Below are positions 10,439-18,622 of a DNA stretch of 64,000 nucleotides, piece by piece. Below the pieces are notes generated by a model. That model saw nothing but the letters and a program-made list of their open reading frames with translations, did not search any database and was not told the origin of the DNA. Both the position numbers and the translations under genes were made by a program. The stretch spans positions 248,001-312,000 of the forward strand of contig NZ_JANIDV010000002.1 in the NCBI RefSeq assembly GCF_026385505.1. The letters are read 5' to 3'. The stretch comes from Bombella dulcis. GTDB lineage: Bacteria > Pseudomonadota > Alphaproteobacteria > Acetobacterales > Acetobacteraceae. Positions within the stretch are counted from its first letter, which is position 1, and every line of letters starts with the position of its first letter.

Positions 10439-11110
10439 ATGGAGACGTTCCGGTTCATATTCATGCTGACCTGTGATGACCGTACGGTGGAGACGGCGAT
10501 GGAAGCAGCAGAAACTGCCCTGCGGCTGGGTATCCGGCATATCGGGTTCAAGGATATTGGTCTGCCGGTGGAGGAATTACGGGCACTGGCCGACAGGCTC
10601 CGTTCTGCCGGAGCAACCTCATATCTGGAGATCGTGTCGCCGGACAGGGAAAGAGAACTGGATTCCGTGAGGGCCGGACTGGCTCTGGGGGTGGACTGCC
10701 TGATGGGGGGCACCCACGTGCCGGATGTACTGCCCCTGCTGGCCGGGCATGATGTGGCCTATTACCCCTTTGCTGGTCATGTCGTGGGGCACCCTAGCGT
10801 GCTGAAAGGCTCACCGGAAGAGATTGCCCGCAATGCCGCCGAATGGGCAGTGCATCCGGCCGTGACGGGGCTGGACCTGCTGGCCTATCGTAATGACGGG
10901 AATGTGCCGGAGGTGATCCGGGCCAGCTGTGCGGCCGTGGGCAAGCCCGTGATCGTGGCCGGTTCCATCAGCACGCCGGAGCAGATCAGGACTGTCCGGC
11001 AGGCGGGAGCCGCAGGTTTCACTGTGGGGACTGCCGTCCTGGATGGAATTTTCCCGGCCAGAAGTACCTCTCTTGAGGATCAGCTCAGGGCTGTAATGGC
11101 GTGCCTATAA
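10439..11110 (+). CDS. TIM-barrel protein of unknown function, divergent from pdxH
   Basis: This protein of 223 residues is built like a small (beta/alpha)8 phosphate-binding barrel. Successive strand-like segments are FRFIFMLT, HIGFKDI, YLEIVS, DCLMGGTH, AYYPFAG, GLDLLAYR, VIVAGSI and GFTVGTAVL; the last two resemble the phosphate-gripping loops of HisA/ThiE-like barrels. Start ATG 10439 follows GAGGGGAAGAGG. Proteins of this kind are sometimes labelled 4-hydroxythreonine-4-phosphate dehydrogenase, but the length and motifs do not match PdxA (~330 residues), so I do not adopt that name. The divergent pdxH makes a B6-linked role possible. It converges on, and overlaps by 6 bases, the DUF1489 gene. 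Confidence 0.75.
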   Translation: METFRFIFMLTCDDRTVETAMEAAETALRLGIRHIGFKDIGLPVEELRALADRLRSAGATSYLEIVSPDRERELDSVRAGLALGVDCLMGGTHVPDVLPLLAGHDVAYYPFAGHVVGHPSVLKGSPEEIARNAAEWAVHPAVTGLDLLAYRNDGNVPEVIRASCAAVGKPVIVAGSISTPEQIRTVRQAGAAGFTVGTAVLDGIFPARSTSLEDQLRAVMACL

Positions 11111-11596
11111 CAGGCCCAGCTCGGAGAGCTGGTTGCGGAGAGATGCCGGAAGTGAACTGATCCCATTATCGGGGACGCCGGTAGCGGGCTGGTCAAGGTC
11201 TGGTGGAGTGTCCTCCGGTTTGAAGTATCGCCAGCCTTGAAAAGGCCTCATGGGCCGGGGCTGGGTCGGGATGACGTCATCGGAGACAAGAATCAGGGTG
11301 CCGGGATGGCCGTCCTCCCGTGTGTAACTGTCAAAACCGATGATGGGCTGGCGGCACATGATGAGACCGTTGATGACCCGGTAGATGGAGCCACCACCTT
11401 CCAGAATTTCATCAGCTCGTTTGGGCATGGTGCGGGTCCGGACATAGGCCACATCTCCGTGACGTTCCACGGCAACCCAGTCCCGCAGCATCTCGGGTGA
11501 GGTACAGCCTACGATCAGCTTTATCATGTGGAGGGTGGGTGTCTTCGGTGCGGGCATGGCAGTCATCATGATGCAGACAGTGTTGGCCTGTCCCAT
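11105..11596 (-). CDS. DUF1489 family protein
   Basis: This protein of at most 163 residues matches the alphaproteobacterial DUF1489 pattern: TLHMIKLIVGCTSPE, an RTMPKRADEILEGGSIY-like centre (with an extra Gly), and NGLIMCRQPIIGFD. No catalytic residues are evident and the function is unknown. The start is uncertain: ATG 11596 is the longest form, but the family core begins near THE 'TLHMIKL' segment, so ATG at 11557 is equally likely. It lies 37 bases downstream of hemW on the same strand and probably shares its transcript. Its 3' end overlaps the convergent barrel gene. Confidence 0.8.
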   Translation of the reverse strand: MGQANTVCIMMTAMPAPKTPTLHMIKLIVGCTSPEMLRDWVAVERHGDVAYVRTRTMPKRADEILEGGGSIYRVINGLIMCRQPIIGFDSYTREDGHPGTLILVSDDVIPTQPRPMRPFQGWRYFKPEDTPPDLDQPATGVPDNGISSLPASLRNQLSELGLL

Positions 11597-11633
11597 AAAT
11601 GGGGAGGCAGACCGGCCTTTTCAAAGGTCCGTG

Positions 11634-12800
11634 TCAGAGGACGAGCTGCCCGAGCAGGGCCTCCAGCCGGAGGCGGCCCTCATCCGTGGCCCGGAGCGTA
11701 TGGGTATCCTGCTCCAGGTAGCCTTCTTCCAGGCAGGCTGCCAGAATGACGGGGTCGAGGCAGTCCCGTAGGGGAAGGCCCGTCCGCCGTGTGAAATGGG
11801 CTGCATTGATTCCTTCCCGCAGCCTCAGCCCCATGAGCAGGGCCTCATGGGCCTTCATCTCGGGGGAAAGCGTTTCATCTTCCCGGGTGCCGTGGCCATG
11901 TGTTTCCACAAGCTCTGCCCACGGTTCCGGGGCACGGTGTCGGCGTGTGGCATGGAGCTGTCCGCTGAAGGTCAGGCGGCTATGGGCACCGGGGCCGATC
12001 CCCAGATAGTCGTCATAATGCCAGTAGGTGAGGTTATGGCGGCTTTCCGCACCGGGGATGGCATAGTTGGAGATTTCGTAGTCACGCAGGCCAAAGCGGG
12101 CGGCCTCGTCACGGGTCATCAGGTACAGGGACGCTGCCAGCTCATCTTCTAGCAGGATGAGGCTGCCCCGCCTGTGACGGGCCTCAAATGTCGTGCCGGG
12201 TTCGATGGTCAGCTGGTAGAGGGACAGGTGGTCAGCCGCCAGAGCAAGGGCCTGCTGGAGTTCGGCCCGCCATGTTTCTTCTGTCTGGCCGGGGCGGGCA
12301 TAGATCAGGTCGAAGGACAGGCGGGGAAAGATGCTGCGCCCCAGCTCCAGCGCAGTGATGGCCTGTCGGGCTGAATGCTGTCGCCCCAGGGCGGCAAGAT
12401 CAGCCTCATCAAGGCTCTGCACCCCCAGAGAGAGACGGTTGACGCCCGCATCTGCAAAGGCACGGAATTTGTCGGCTTCCACACTGGTGGGGTTGGCTTC
12501 CAGCGTGATTTCAGGGTCATTCACGCTGGGGAAGAGGCGGCGGGCATCTTCAATCAGATGATGGACCGTTTCCGGTGCCATGAGGGAGGGTGTCCCCCCG
12601 CCGAAGAAGATGGAAACAAGCTGGCGGGGCGCATCCTGCATGAGTCTTGTGGCTTCATGGCGCAGCTCGGCCCTCAGGGCGTTGGCAAAACGCTCCTGAG
12701 GGATAGTCTCCCGGACATGGGAGTTGAAGTCACAGTAAGGACATTTGGAAAGGCAGAACGGCCAGTGAATGTAGAGTGAAAGAGGCAGGGGATGGGTCAC
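11634..12800 (-). CDS. hemW: Radical SAM haem chaperone HemW-like protein
   Basis: This 388-residue protein belongs to the HemW/HemN-like radical SAM family. Cys16, Cys20 and Cys23 form the CxxxCxxC site for the 4Fe-4S cluster that cleaves S-adenosylmethionine, within LYIHWPFCLSKCPYC. FFGGGTPSLM, LEANPTSVE, NRLSLGVQS and SFDLIYARPGQT follow, and the C-terminal HemN_C region ends the protein. HemW binds haem and inserts it into respiratory enzymes; it lacks coproporphyrinogen oxidase activity in characterised members. The GTG start at 12800 lies 2 bases after the kup stop, so the two are likely co-transcribed. An in-frame extension upstream would run into kup and is rejected. Confidence 0.93.
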   Translation of the reverse strand: MTHPLPLSLYIHWPFCLSKCPYCDFNSHVRETIPQERFANALRAELRHEATRLMQDAPRQLVSIFFGGGTPSLMAPETVHHLIEDARRLFPSVNDPEITLEANPTSVEADKFRAFADAGVNRLSLGVQSLDEADLAALGRQHSARQAITALELGRSIFPRLSFDLIYARPGQTEETWRAELQQALALAADHLSLYQLTIEPGTTFEARHRRGSLILLEDELAASLYLMTRDEAARFGLRDYEISNYAIPGAESRHNLTYWHYDDYLGIGPGAHSRLTFSGQLHATRRHRAPEPWAELVETHGHGTREDETLSPEMKAHEALLMGLRLREGINAAHFTRRTGLPLRDCLDPVILAACLEEGYLEQDTHTLRATDEGRLRLEALLGQLVL

Positions 12801-12802
12801 GA

Positions 12803-14770
12803 TCAGATCGCGACCCGCACCCCGAACTCCATGACACGCTCCGGCGGAATCCGGAAGAATTCGGAAATCGACGTGGCGTTGTTGAGCAGATAGAGGAAGA
12901 CCCACATCCGCCAGAGCGACATCTTCGGCACCTTGGAGCGGAAGACGAGATCATGTGACGTGAAGTAGGAGGCCTGGATGGGGTCGAAGTCCATCTCGGC
13001 CATGTTGGCCAGCGTCAGGGGTAGGTTGGGCATTTCCATGAAGCCATAGCGGATGATGACACGGCGTATGCCCGGTGCCAGCTCCTTGATGGTCATGCGT
13101 TCTGCCGGATCAGCCTCCGGCTGGTCCAGTGTCTGCACGGTGACGAACAGGACCGTCTGATGCAGCACCTTGTTGTGTCGCAGGTTATAGAGCAGGGCAT
13201 CCGGCACCATCTCCGGGTCGGAGGTCAGGAAGACGGCCAGGCCGGGGACACGGATGGTGCGGGACTGGGTCAGCCGGGTAATGAAGGACCCCATAGGCAC
13301 GGCATCACGTTTCTTCATGTTGCGGATGAGCTGACGCCCACGCTGCCATGTGGTCATGATGAGCGTGCTGCCAACGGCGATGCTGAGCGGGACCCAGCCG
13401 CCATCCGGAATCTTCATGACGTTGGAGGAGAAGAAGACACCATCCATGATGAAGAAGAAGCCGAATACGAGGCCCACGGCATAGCTCTTCCACTGGAAGA
13501 CACGACGGAAGACCACCATGGCCAGCACGCAGGTGCAGAGGAAGGTGCCCGTCACGGCAATACCGTAAGCGGAGGCCAGGGCTGCGGAGGAGCGGAAGGC
13601 GATCACCAGAACGACGGAGCCGAAGGCGAACATCCAGTTGAGGGAGGGCAGATAGATCTGCGCTTCCTCATGCGGGTTGGTGTGGATGATGCGGGTACGG
13701 GGCAGATAGCCGAGCTGGATGAGTTGGCGGCAGAGGGAGAAACTGCCGGAGATACCGGCCTGGCTGGCAATGATGGTGGCCATCGTGGCCAGAAGCAGCA
13801 TGGGAATCTGCAGCCAGTGCGGGGCCAGATAGTAGAACGGGTTGGCCAGTGTGGTCGGGTCATGAATGATGGAGGCGGCCTGCCCGAAATAGTTCAGGGA
13901 CAGGGCGGGCAGCACGAGGAAGAGCCACGCAAAACGGATGGGAGACCGCCCGAAATGCCCCATGTCGGCATAGAGGGCTTCTGCACCGGTGACGGACAGC
14001 ACGACCGAGCCAAGCGCAATGAAGGACAGCTTGCCATGCGTGACGATGAAGCGGATGGCCTCAAGCGGGGACAGGGCCAGCAGTACGCCCGGATGGAGCA
14101 TGATGCCCCGTGCCCCCAGAACGGCGATGGTGATGAACCAGACCAGCATGATGGGACCGAAAGCCCGGCCGATTTTCCCGGTCCCCAGGGCCTGTGCGGC
14201 AAACAGCCCCAGCAGGATGATGATGGCGGCCGGAATGATGAAGGGCGAGGCATCTGGAACGGAAATTTCCACACCTTCCACGGCGGAAAGGACCGAGATG
14301 GCGGGGGTGATGATGCCGTCACCGAAGAACAGGCACGCCCCGGCAATCCCGATCAGCCCGAAAACCCAGCGGAAATAGTTGGATTTGCAGACACGCTGGG
14401 CCAGGGCCATCAGGGCGATGATGCCGCCCTCCTTGTTATGGTCGGCCCGCATGATGAGAATGACATATTTGATAGTCACGACCAGCATGAGTGCCCAGAA
14501 GGTCAGGCTGGTCAGGCCGATGACTTCCCATGCGTGGGCGGGGTGGGTTTCCGACCCCACATTGCGGATGGAGGATTGCAGGGCGTAGAGCGGGCTTGTC
14601 CCGATATCACCATACACGACGCCCAGAGCGGCTAGCATGGCCCCCATTCCCTTGGGGCGGCTGTGGCCATTCTGCCCCTGTGGCGGGGTTGAGGTCGGTG
14701 TCCCTATGGAATTGGGGTATCGGGGATCAGAAGAGGATTCCTTGAGGGACATGCTATCCTGTTCAGACAT
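12803..14770 (-). CDS. kup: KUP-family potassium transporter
   Basis: This 655-residue inner-membrane protein takes up K+ with protons. The N-terminal hallmark ALGVVYGDIGTSPLYA is present, followed by about twelve hydrophobic helices (for example FWALMLVVTIKYVILIMRAD and GACLFFGDGIITPAISVL) and a ~150-residue cytoplasmic C-terminal domain. The ATG at 14770 has AGGATGG upstream; ATGs at 14782 and 14806 are in frame but less well placed. hemW starts 2 bases after its stop. A perfect 12-bp inverted repeat lies about 100 bases upstream and may regulate it. Confidence 0.96.
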   Translation of the reverse strand: MSEQDSMSLKESSSDPRYPNSIGTPTSTPPQGQNGHSRPKGMGAMLAALGVVYGDIGTSPLYALQSSIRNVGSETHPAHAWEVIGLTSLTFWALMLVVTIKYVILIMRADHNKEGGIIALMALAQRVCKSNYFRWVFGLIGIAGACLFFGDGIITPAISVLSAVEGVEISVPDASPFIIPAAIIILLGLFAAQALGTGKIGRAFGPIMLVWFITIAVLGARGIMLHPGVLLALSPLEAIRFIVTHGKLSFIALGSVVLSVTGAEALYADMGHFGRSPIRFAWLFLVLPALSLNYFGQAASIIHDPTTLANPFYYLAPHWLQIPMLLLATMATIIASQAGISGSFSLCRQLIQLGYLPRTRIIHTNPHEEAQIYLPSLNWMFAFGSVVLVIAFRSSAALASAYGIAVTGTFLCTCVLAMVVFRRVFQWKSYAVGLVFGFFFIMDGVFFSSNVMKIPDGGWVPLSIAVGSTLIMTTWQRGRQLIRNMKKRDAVPMGSFITRLTQSRTIRVPGLAVFLTSDPEMVPDALLYNLRHNKVLHQTVLFVTVQTLDQPEADPAERMTIKELAPGIRRVIIRYGFMEMPNLPLTLANMAEMDFDPIQASYFTSHDLVFRSKVPKMSLWRMWVFLYLLNNATSISEFFRIPPERVMEFGVRVAI

Positions 14771-14873
14771 GGAGAGAACCATCCTGTGTGACTGATAGAC
14801 ACCCATCCCCCACAGGAAGACAGGCAGGGATGCCCCATGCAGGAGGGCACCGGCTATGATGATTCCGGCTTCA

Positions 14874-14923
14874 TGACAGTTTTTTCATATGTAATGCAAG
14901 TAGAGAGCCTAAAAAAACTGTCA
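14874..14923. promoter_or_regulatory. Perfect 12-bp inverted repeat upstream of kup
   Basis: TGACAGTTTTTT (14874-14885) and AAAAAACTGTCA (14912-14923) are exact inverse complements separated by 26 bases. The element lies in the yggS-kup interval, both genes on the minus strand. It could be a two-site operator, a long-loop hairpin in the kup leader, or a terminator for yggS; there is no clean U-tract after the second arm in the minus direction. The function is not known. Confidence 0.6.
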
Positions 14924-14933
14924 CTCCTCATAA

Positions 14934-15611
14934 TCAAGCCCGGGGCCGGTTCCCGAATATGGCTGTACCGACACGGACAAGAGTGGCCCCTTCTGCAATG
15001 GCGGTCTCAAAATCCGATGACATGCCCATGGAGAGTGCAGGCAGGCCATGACGGCGATTCAGTTCCGCAAGTTTCCGGAAGAATGGACGGGGGTCTTCAT
15101 TGAGGGGGGGAATGGCCATCAGCCCTTTTACATGGTCCTTAAAGCGGGAGAGGGCATCTTCAATGAACCGGTCGGCGTCTGCCGTGCCAATGCCGGATTT
15201 CTGGGGTTCATCACCGATGTTCACCTGAATGAACAGCTCCGGCAGGCGGCCCGTTTTCTGGGCTGCTTTCTCCAGTGCCGTGCTGAGGGAGGGGCGGTCC
15301 AGACTTTCGATCACGTCGGCGAGGGCACAGGCCTCGGCAGCCTTGTTGCTCTGTAATGTCCCGATGATGTGCAGGCGGAGGTCCGGCCAGTCTTCCCGCA
15401 GGGCCGGGAATTTGGCGGCGGCCTCCTGCACACGGTTTTCTCCGAAAACGCGCTGTCCGGCTTCAAGGGCCTGCCGGACGGCACTCTGCGGGTGGAACTT
15501 GCTGACGGCGACGAGGCTGACATCATCTGCTGGCCGTCCCGCCTGCTGGCAGGCCGTGCTGATGCGGGTTCTGATGCCGTGCAGGGCATGGGCAATGGTG
15601 TGATCTGTCAT
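14934..15611 (-). CDS. yggS: YggS/PLPBP-family pyridoxal phosphate homeostasis protein
   Basis: This 225-residue single-domain PLP-barrel protein maintains the free PLP pool and amino-acid balance; no catalytic activity is known for the family. The PLP lysine lies in LVAVSKFHP, followed by VFGENRVQEA, LHIIGTLQSNK, FIQVNIGDEPQKSGI, LMAIPP, LSMGMSSDFETAI and VRVGTAIFG. The ATG at 15611 gives the normal length; the longer in-frame opening upstream overlaps rsmB and is not coding. It is divergent from rsmB. Confidence 0.95.
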   Translation of the reverse strand: MTDHTIAHALHGIRTRISTACQQAGRPADDVSLVAVSKFHPQSAVRQALEAGQRVFGENRVQEAAAKFPALREDWPDLRLHIIGTLQSNKAAEACALADVIESLDRPSLSTALEKAAQKTGRLPELFIQVNIGDEPQKSGIGTADADRFIEDALSRFKDHVKGLMAIPPLNEDPRPFFRKLAELNRRHGLPALSMGMSSDFETAIAEGATLVRVGTAIFGNRPRA

Positions 15612-15705
15612 GATGGTCCGATTGCAGCCCCTTTGATGGAGAGGGTCAAGAGGCCGGACAAAAACCATCTTGACTTTTCTCCTGCTGACTCCCGACAACG
15701 GGCGC

Positions 15706-17034
15706 ATGACAAACGCTTCTTCTTCCCGTCCAGCCCGTTCACGCCTCAGGGGTGGACGGGGGCGGCGCACCGGTTCCCGGCCCGCCTCCATTTCCCGCCA
15801 TGAAGACCCGGTAAGGGACTTGGCCTTTGATATTGTCTGCGGCGTGGTGGAGCATCGCCGGATGCTGGAAACCACGCTGGAACGCAGTACCTGCGAAGGG
15901 CGGGACCGTGCAGCGGCACACCGCCTTGCCGCAGCGGCCCTGCGGCATCTGGGCAGCATGACGGAGCTGCTTCAGCCGCTCCTGCGCCGCCAGCCGCCGG
16001 AGCCGGTCCGTTGTGCCCTGCTGCTGGGCGTGGCGCAGATTCTGCATCTTCAGACACCTCCTCATGCGGCTGTCGGGACGATTGTTGACCTGTTGCACCG
16101 GCGTGGCCTGTCACCGTTCGCCGGGCTGGCCAATGCCGTTCTGCGCCGTGTGGTGCGGGAGGCTGAAACGCTGAAGGAGGGGCTGGATGATGCCCGGCTG
16201 GATGTTCCTCACTGGCTCTGGAGTGCATGGGGGCGGCGGGCACGCTCCATCACGCAGGGTTTCTATCAGGAAGCTCCGCTGGACCTGACGATGAAACCCG
16301 GCTGCGAGGTCCCGGAAGGCGGCGAGACCCTGTCGACCGGAACGGTCCGTTATCCGGCCGGGACAAAGATGACCGAGCTGCCCGGTTTTGCCGAAGGCCA
16401 GTTCTGGGCACAGGATATGGCAGCGGCCATGCCGGTCCGGCTGATGGGGGACATGCGGAGGAAGCGGGTTGCTGATCTCTGTGCGGCTCCGGGGGGCAAG
16501 ACGGCCCAGCTTGTCTGCGGTGGGGCAGAGGTCGTGGCCGTGGAGCGTGAGAAGTCCCGTGCCCAGAGACTGAAAGACAATCTGGCCCGCCTCCAGCTGA
16601 AGGCGGAGATTGTCGTGGGGGATGCCCTGCGCTGGCGTCCATCCGAGCCGCTGGATGTCGTGCTGCTGGATGCGCCCTGTTCGGCAACGGGCACGCTGCG
16701 GCGGCACCCTGATGTGCTGTGGATCAAGCGGCCCCGTGACATCACCACGCTGGCGGCGGGGCAGGACCGCTTCATTGATGCAGCCTATGAGATGCTGAAG
16801 CCGGGGGGGACGCTGCTTTATGCGGTCTGCTCCCTTCAGGACGAAGAAGGCCCGCAGCGCATCGCCCATGCTTTGGAAGATGGTCGGTGGGAGCTGTCTC
16901 CTTTCACGGAGGAGGAGCTGGCCGCTCTGCCCCGTGCCCGCACGGAGGAAGGGTATTTCCGTACCCATCCGGGCATGAACGTCGCACAGGGCGGCATGGA
17001 CGGCTTCTTTGCTGCCCGGCTGATCCGCCGCTAG
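15706..17034 (+). CDS. rsmB: 16S rRNA (cytosine-C5) methyltransferase, RsmB family
   Basis: The N-terminal ~130 residues form a NusB-like RNA-binding domain (DRAAAHRLAAAALRHLG, ALLLGVAQILHL). The C-terminal half is a SAM-dependent methyltransferase with motif I ADLCAAPGGKTAQL, motif IV LLDAPCSATGTLRRHPD and motif VI LLYAVCSLQDEEG, which supplies the two catalytic cysteines. RsmB methylates C967 of 16S rRNA. The start is uncertain: ATG 15706 gives 442 residues, and an in-frame TTG at 15670 is less likely. The Arg/Ser-rich first 35 residues are not conserved. It ends in a hairpin shared with convergent cysK. Confidence 0.93.
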   Translation: MTNASSSRPARSRLRGGRGRRTGSRPASISRHEDPVRDLAFDIVCGVVEHRRMLETTLERSTCEGRDRAAAHRLAAAALRHLGSMTELLQPLLRRQPPEPVRCALLLGVAQILHLQTPPHAAVGTIVDLLHRRGLSPFAGLANAVLRRVVREAETLKEGLDDARLDVPHWLWSAWGRRARSITQGFYQEAPLDLTMKPGCEVPEGGETLSTGTVRYPAGTKMTELPGFAEGQFWAQDMAAAMPVRLMGDMRRKRVADLCAAPGGKTAQLVCGGAEVVAVEREKSRAQRLKDNLARLQLKAEIVVGDALRWRPSEPLDVVLLDAPCSATGTLRRHPDVLWIKRPRDITTLAAGQDRFIDAAYEMLKPGGTLLYAVCSLQDEEGPQRIAHALEDGRWELSPFTEEELAALPRARTEEGYFRTHPGMNVAQGGMDGFFAARLIRR

Positions 17035-17045
17035 GGGCGGATCAG
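17020..17045. terminator. Hairpin between convergent rsmB and cysK
   Basis: CTGATCCGCC (17020-17029) pairs perfectly with GGCGGATCAG (17036-17045) over a 6-base loop that contains the rsmB stop codon. There is no U-tract on either strand, so it may act as a 3'-end stabiliser or a weak bidirectional terminator. Confidence 0.5.
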
Positions 17046-17054
17046 GACCAGCTG

Positions 17055-18077
17055 TTACATCCAGGGTGGTGTGGGCAGGTTTCTGCCGCGCAGGAAGTCA
17101 GGATTGAATAGCTTGGACTGATAGCGTGCGCCGCCATCGCTGAGGATGGTGACGATGTTATGCCCCGGCCCCAGACGGCGGGCCGTGCGGATGGCGGCAG
17201 CAATATTGATGCCGGAAGACCCGCCAACGGAGAGACCTTCCTTCATGGTGAGCTGGTAGATCTGTTCCAGAGCTTCGGCATCGGGGATGCGTTCGGCATG
17301 GTCCGGGGCGCAGCCTTCCAGATTGGCCGTCACACGGGACTGACCAATGCCTTCGGTGATGGACCCGCCACTCACGCTGAGGTCATTGGATGTGACCCAG
17401 CCATAGAGGCCGGAACCTTCCGGGTCAGCAAGGACGATCTTGGGGCTTTTCTGGCCGTCCCGCCGGGCTAGGTCCCGCAGGCCGAAGGCGATGCCCGCCA
17501 GCGTCCCCCCGGACCCGCAGGAACAGGTGAAGGCACTGACTTTGCCTTCAAGCTGGGACCAGATTTCCGGGGCCGTGGTCGTGCGATGGGCCTCACGGTT
17601 GGCGGTGTTGTCGAACTGGTTGGCCCAGAAGGCGCCGGTTTCTTCAGCCAGACGGCGGGAGACATGCACATAATTGCCCGGGTCCCGGTACGGTTTTGCC
17701 GGGACGAGGCGAAGGTCAGCCCCGATCATGCGGAGGAAGTCCAGCTTCTCCCGGCTCTGGGTTTCCGGCACGATAATGACGGCCTTGCAGCCGAGGGCGT
17801 GAGCTACGAGTGTAATACCGATGCCGGTATTCCCGGCCGTCCCTTCCACGATGGTGCCACCTTTCTTCAGCACGCCACGGGCAAAGCCATCCTGAATGAT
17901 GGAGAGGGCTGCCCTGTCCTTGACGGACCCGCCGGGATTCATGAACTCGGCCTTGCCGTAGATGTTGCATCCCGTGATCTCGGACGCATGGCGGAGGCGG
18001 ATGAGCGGCGTGTTGCCAATGGCCTCCACCAGAGACGGACAGGGTGTGGCGTGAGCGATGGATGATGTATGTTTCAT
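17055..18077 (-). CDS. cysK: Cysteine synthase A (O-acetylserine sulfhydrylase)
   Basis: This PLP enzyme makes L-cysteine from O-acetylserine and sulfide. The PLP-binding lysine is Lys53 in NPGGSVKDRA (numbering from ATG 18077). GTAGNTGIGI, the CGSGGTLAG phosphate loop and SVGGSSGINIAAA also match the family. About 340 residues result from ATG 18077, which has a CGGATT element upstream; ATGs at 18116 and 18146 are in frame and would lengthen an unconserved N-terminus. It is divergent from a rhodanese gene, so both sulfur genes may share a regulator acting on the inverted repeats between them. Confidence 0.95.
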   Translation of the reverse strand: MKHTSSIAHATPCPSLVEAIGNTPLIRLRHASEITGCNIYGKAEFMNPGGSVKDRAALSIIQDGFARGVLKKGGTIVEGTAGNTGIGITLVAHALGCKAVIIVPETQSREKLDFLRMIGADLRLVPAKPYRDPGNYVHVSRRLAEETGAFWANQFDNTANREAHRTTTAPEIWSQLEGKVSAFTCSCGSGGTLAGIAFGLRDLARRDGQKSPKIVLADPEGSGLYGWVTSNDLSVSGGSITEGIGQSRVTANLEGCAPDHAERIPDAEALEQIYQLTMKEGLSVGGSSGINIAAAIRTARRLGPGHNIVTILSDGGARYQSKLFNPDFLRGRNLPTPPWM

Positions 18078-18169
18078 GCAGGAATCCGGTTGTTGCTGAT
18101 CGGCGGAATGGGTCATGTTTAGCGTGACAGGTGGCATGACCGTCATGATGCTGCCTGAAACGACGTGAA

Positions 18170-18184
18170 AGGGTAATACACCCT
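18170..18184. promoter_or_regulatory. Inverted repeat in the cysK-rhodanese divergent promoter
   Basis: AGGGT (18170-18174) and ACCCT (18180-18184) form a 15-bp symmetrical site immediately before the AT-rich TATATATGAT segment that could be a -10 region for the rhodanese gene. Near the longest cysK start there is a second symmetrical element, CATGA-CCG-TCATG (18136-18148). An operator role is inference from position. Confidence 0.4.
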
Positions 18185-18225
18185 ATATATGATCGTTGAT
18201 TGTGAATTCAACAGAGGAGGATGAC

Positions 18226-18597
18226 ATGAAGCACAGCACTGCGAAAGACGCATGGGGGTCCCTGAAAGCTGATGGTCAGGCCATTCTGGTGGATGTCCGC
18301 ACGCCGGAAGAATGGGCGCAGGTGGGGATGCCGGAGCTGGGGTCCATCGGCAAGAAGGTCGTCGCCCTGACATGGGGTGCGGGCAGTGAGGCTGAGTTCA
18401 TCCACGGGCTGGAACAGGCCGTACCGAACAAGGCGACACCGCTTTTCTTCATCTGCCGTTCAGGGATGCGCTCCCAGAAAGCCGCTGAACTGGCCGCCCA
18501 GGCAGGCTATGAGACACTCACGAACGTTGTTGATGGTTTTGGAGACAAACACGGCCCCGGCACAGGCTGGAAAGCCTGTGGCCTGCCCGTGAAGTAA
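18226..18597 (+). CDS. Single-domain rhodanese-like protein
   Basis: This 123-residue protein is one rhodanese domain. ILVDVRTPEEW is the CH2A-like motif and CRSGMRS carries the active-site Cys77, the persulfide carrier. The ATG at 18226 follows GAGGAGG and gives MKHSTAKDAW. There is no signal peptide, so it acts in the cytoplasm, probably in sulfur transfer or cyanide/sulfide handling. The divergent cysK supports a sulfur role. Substrate and partner are unknown. Confidence 0.9.
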   Translation: MKHSTAKDAWGSLKADGQAILVDVRTPEEWAQVGMPELGSIGKKVVALTWGAGSEAEFIHGLEQAVPNKATPLFFICRSGMRSQKAAELAAQAGYETLTNVVDGFGDKHGPGTGWKACGLPVK

Positions 18598-18622
18598 AAA
18601 AGGGCCGCTGTCCTTACCGCCC
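18596..18622 (-). terminator. Weak terminator-like element after the DUF2272 gene
   Basis: On the minus strand an imperfect GC-rich hairpin (GGGCGG ... CGGCCC, bases 18622 to 18602) is followed by six T residues (18601-18596). It overlaps the DUF2272 stop codon and abuts the rhodanese stop. The stem has mismatches, so confidence is low. Confidence 0.35.

Noticed and set aside
13160..14635. Long open frame antisense to kup
   Set aside because: The product is a Gly/Gln/Asp-rich shadow of membrane-helix codons with no family features; kup is unambiguous.
14874..14923. Inverted repeat considered as a miniature transposon
   Set aside because: Only 50 bases long, no target-site duplication at the borders and no second copy noticed in the window.
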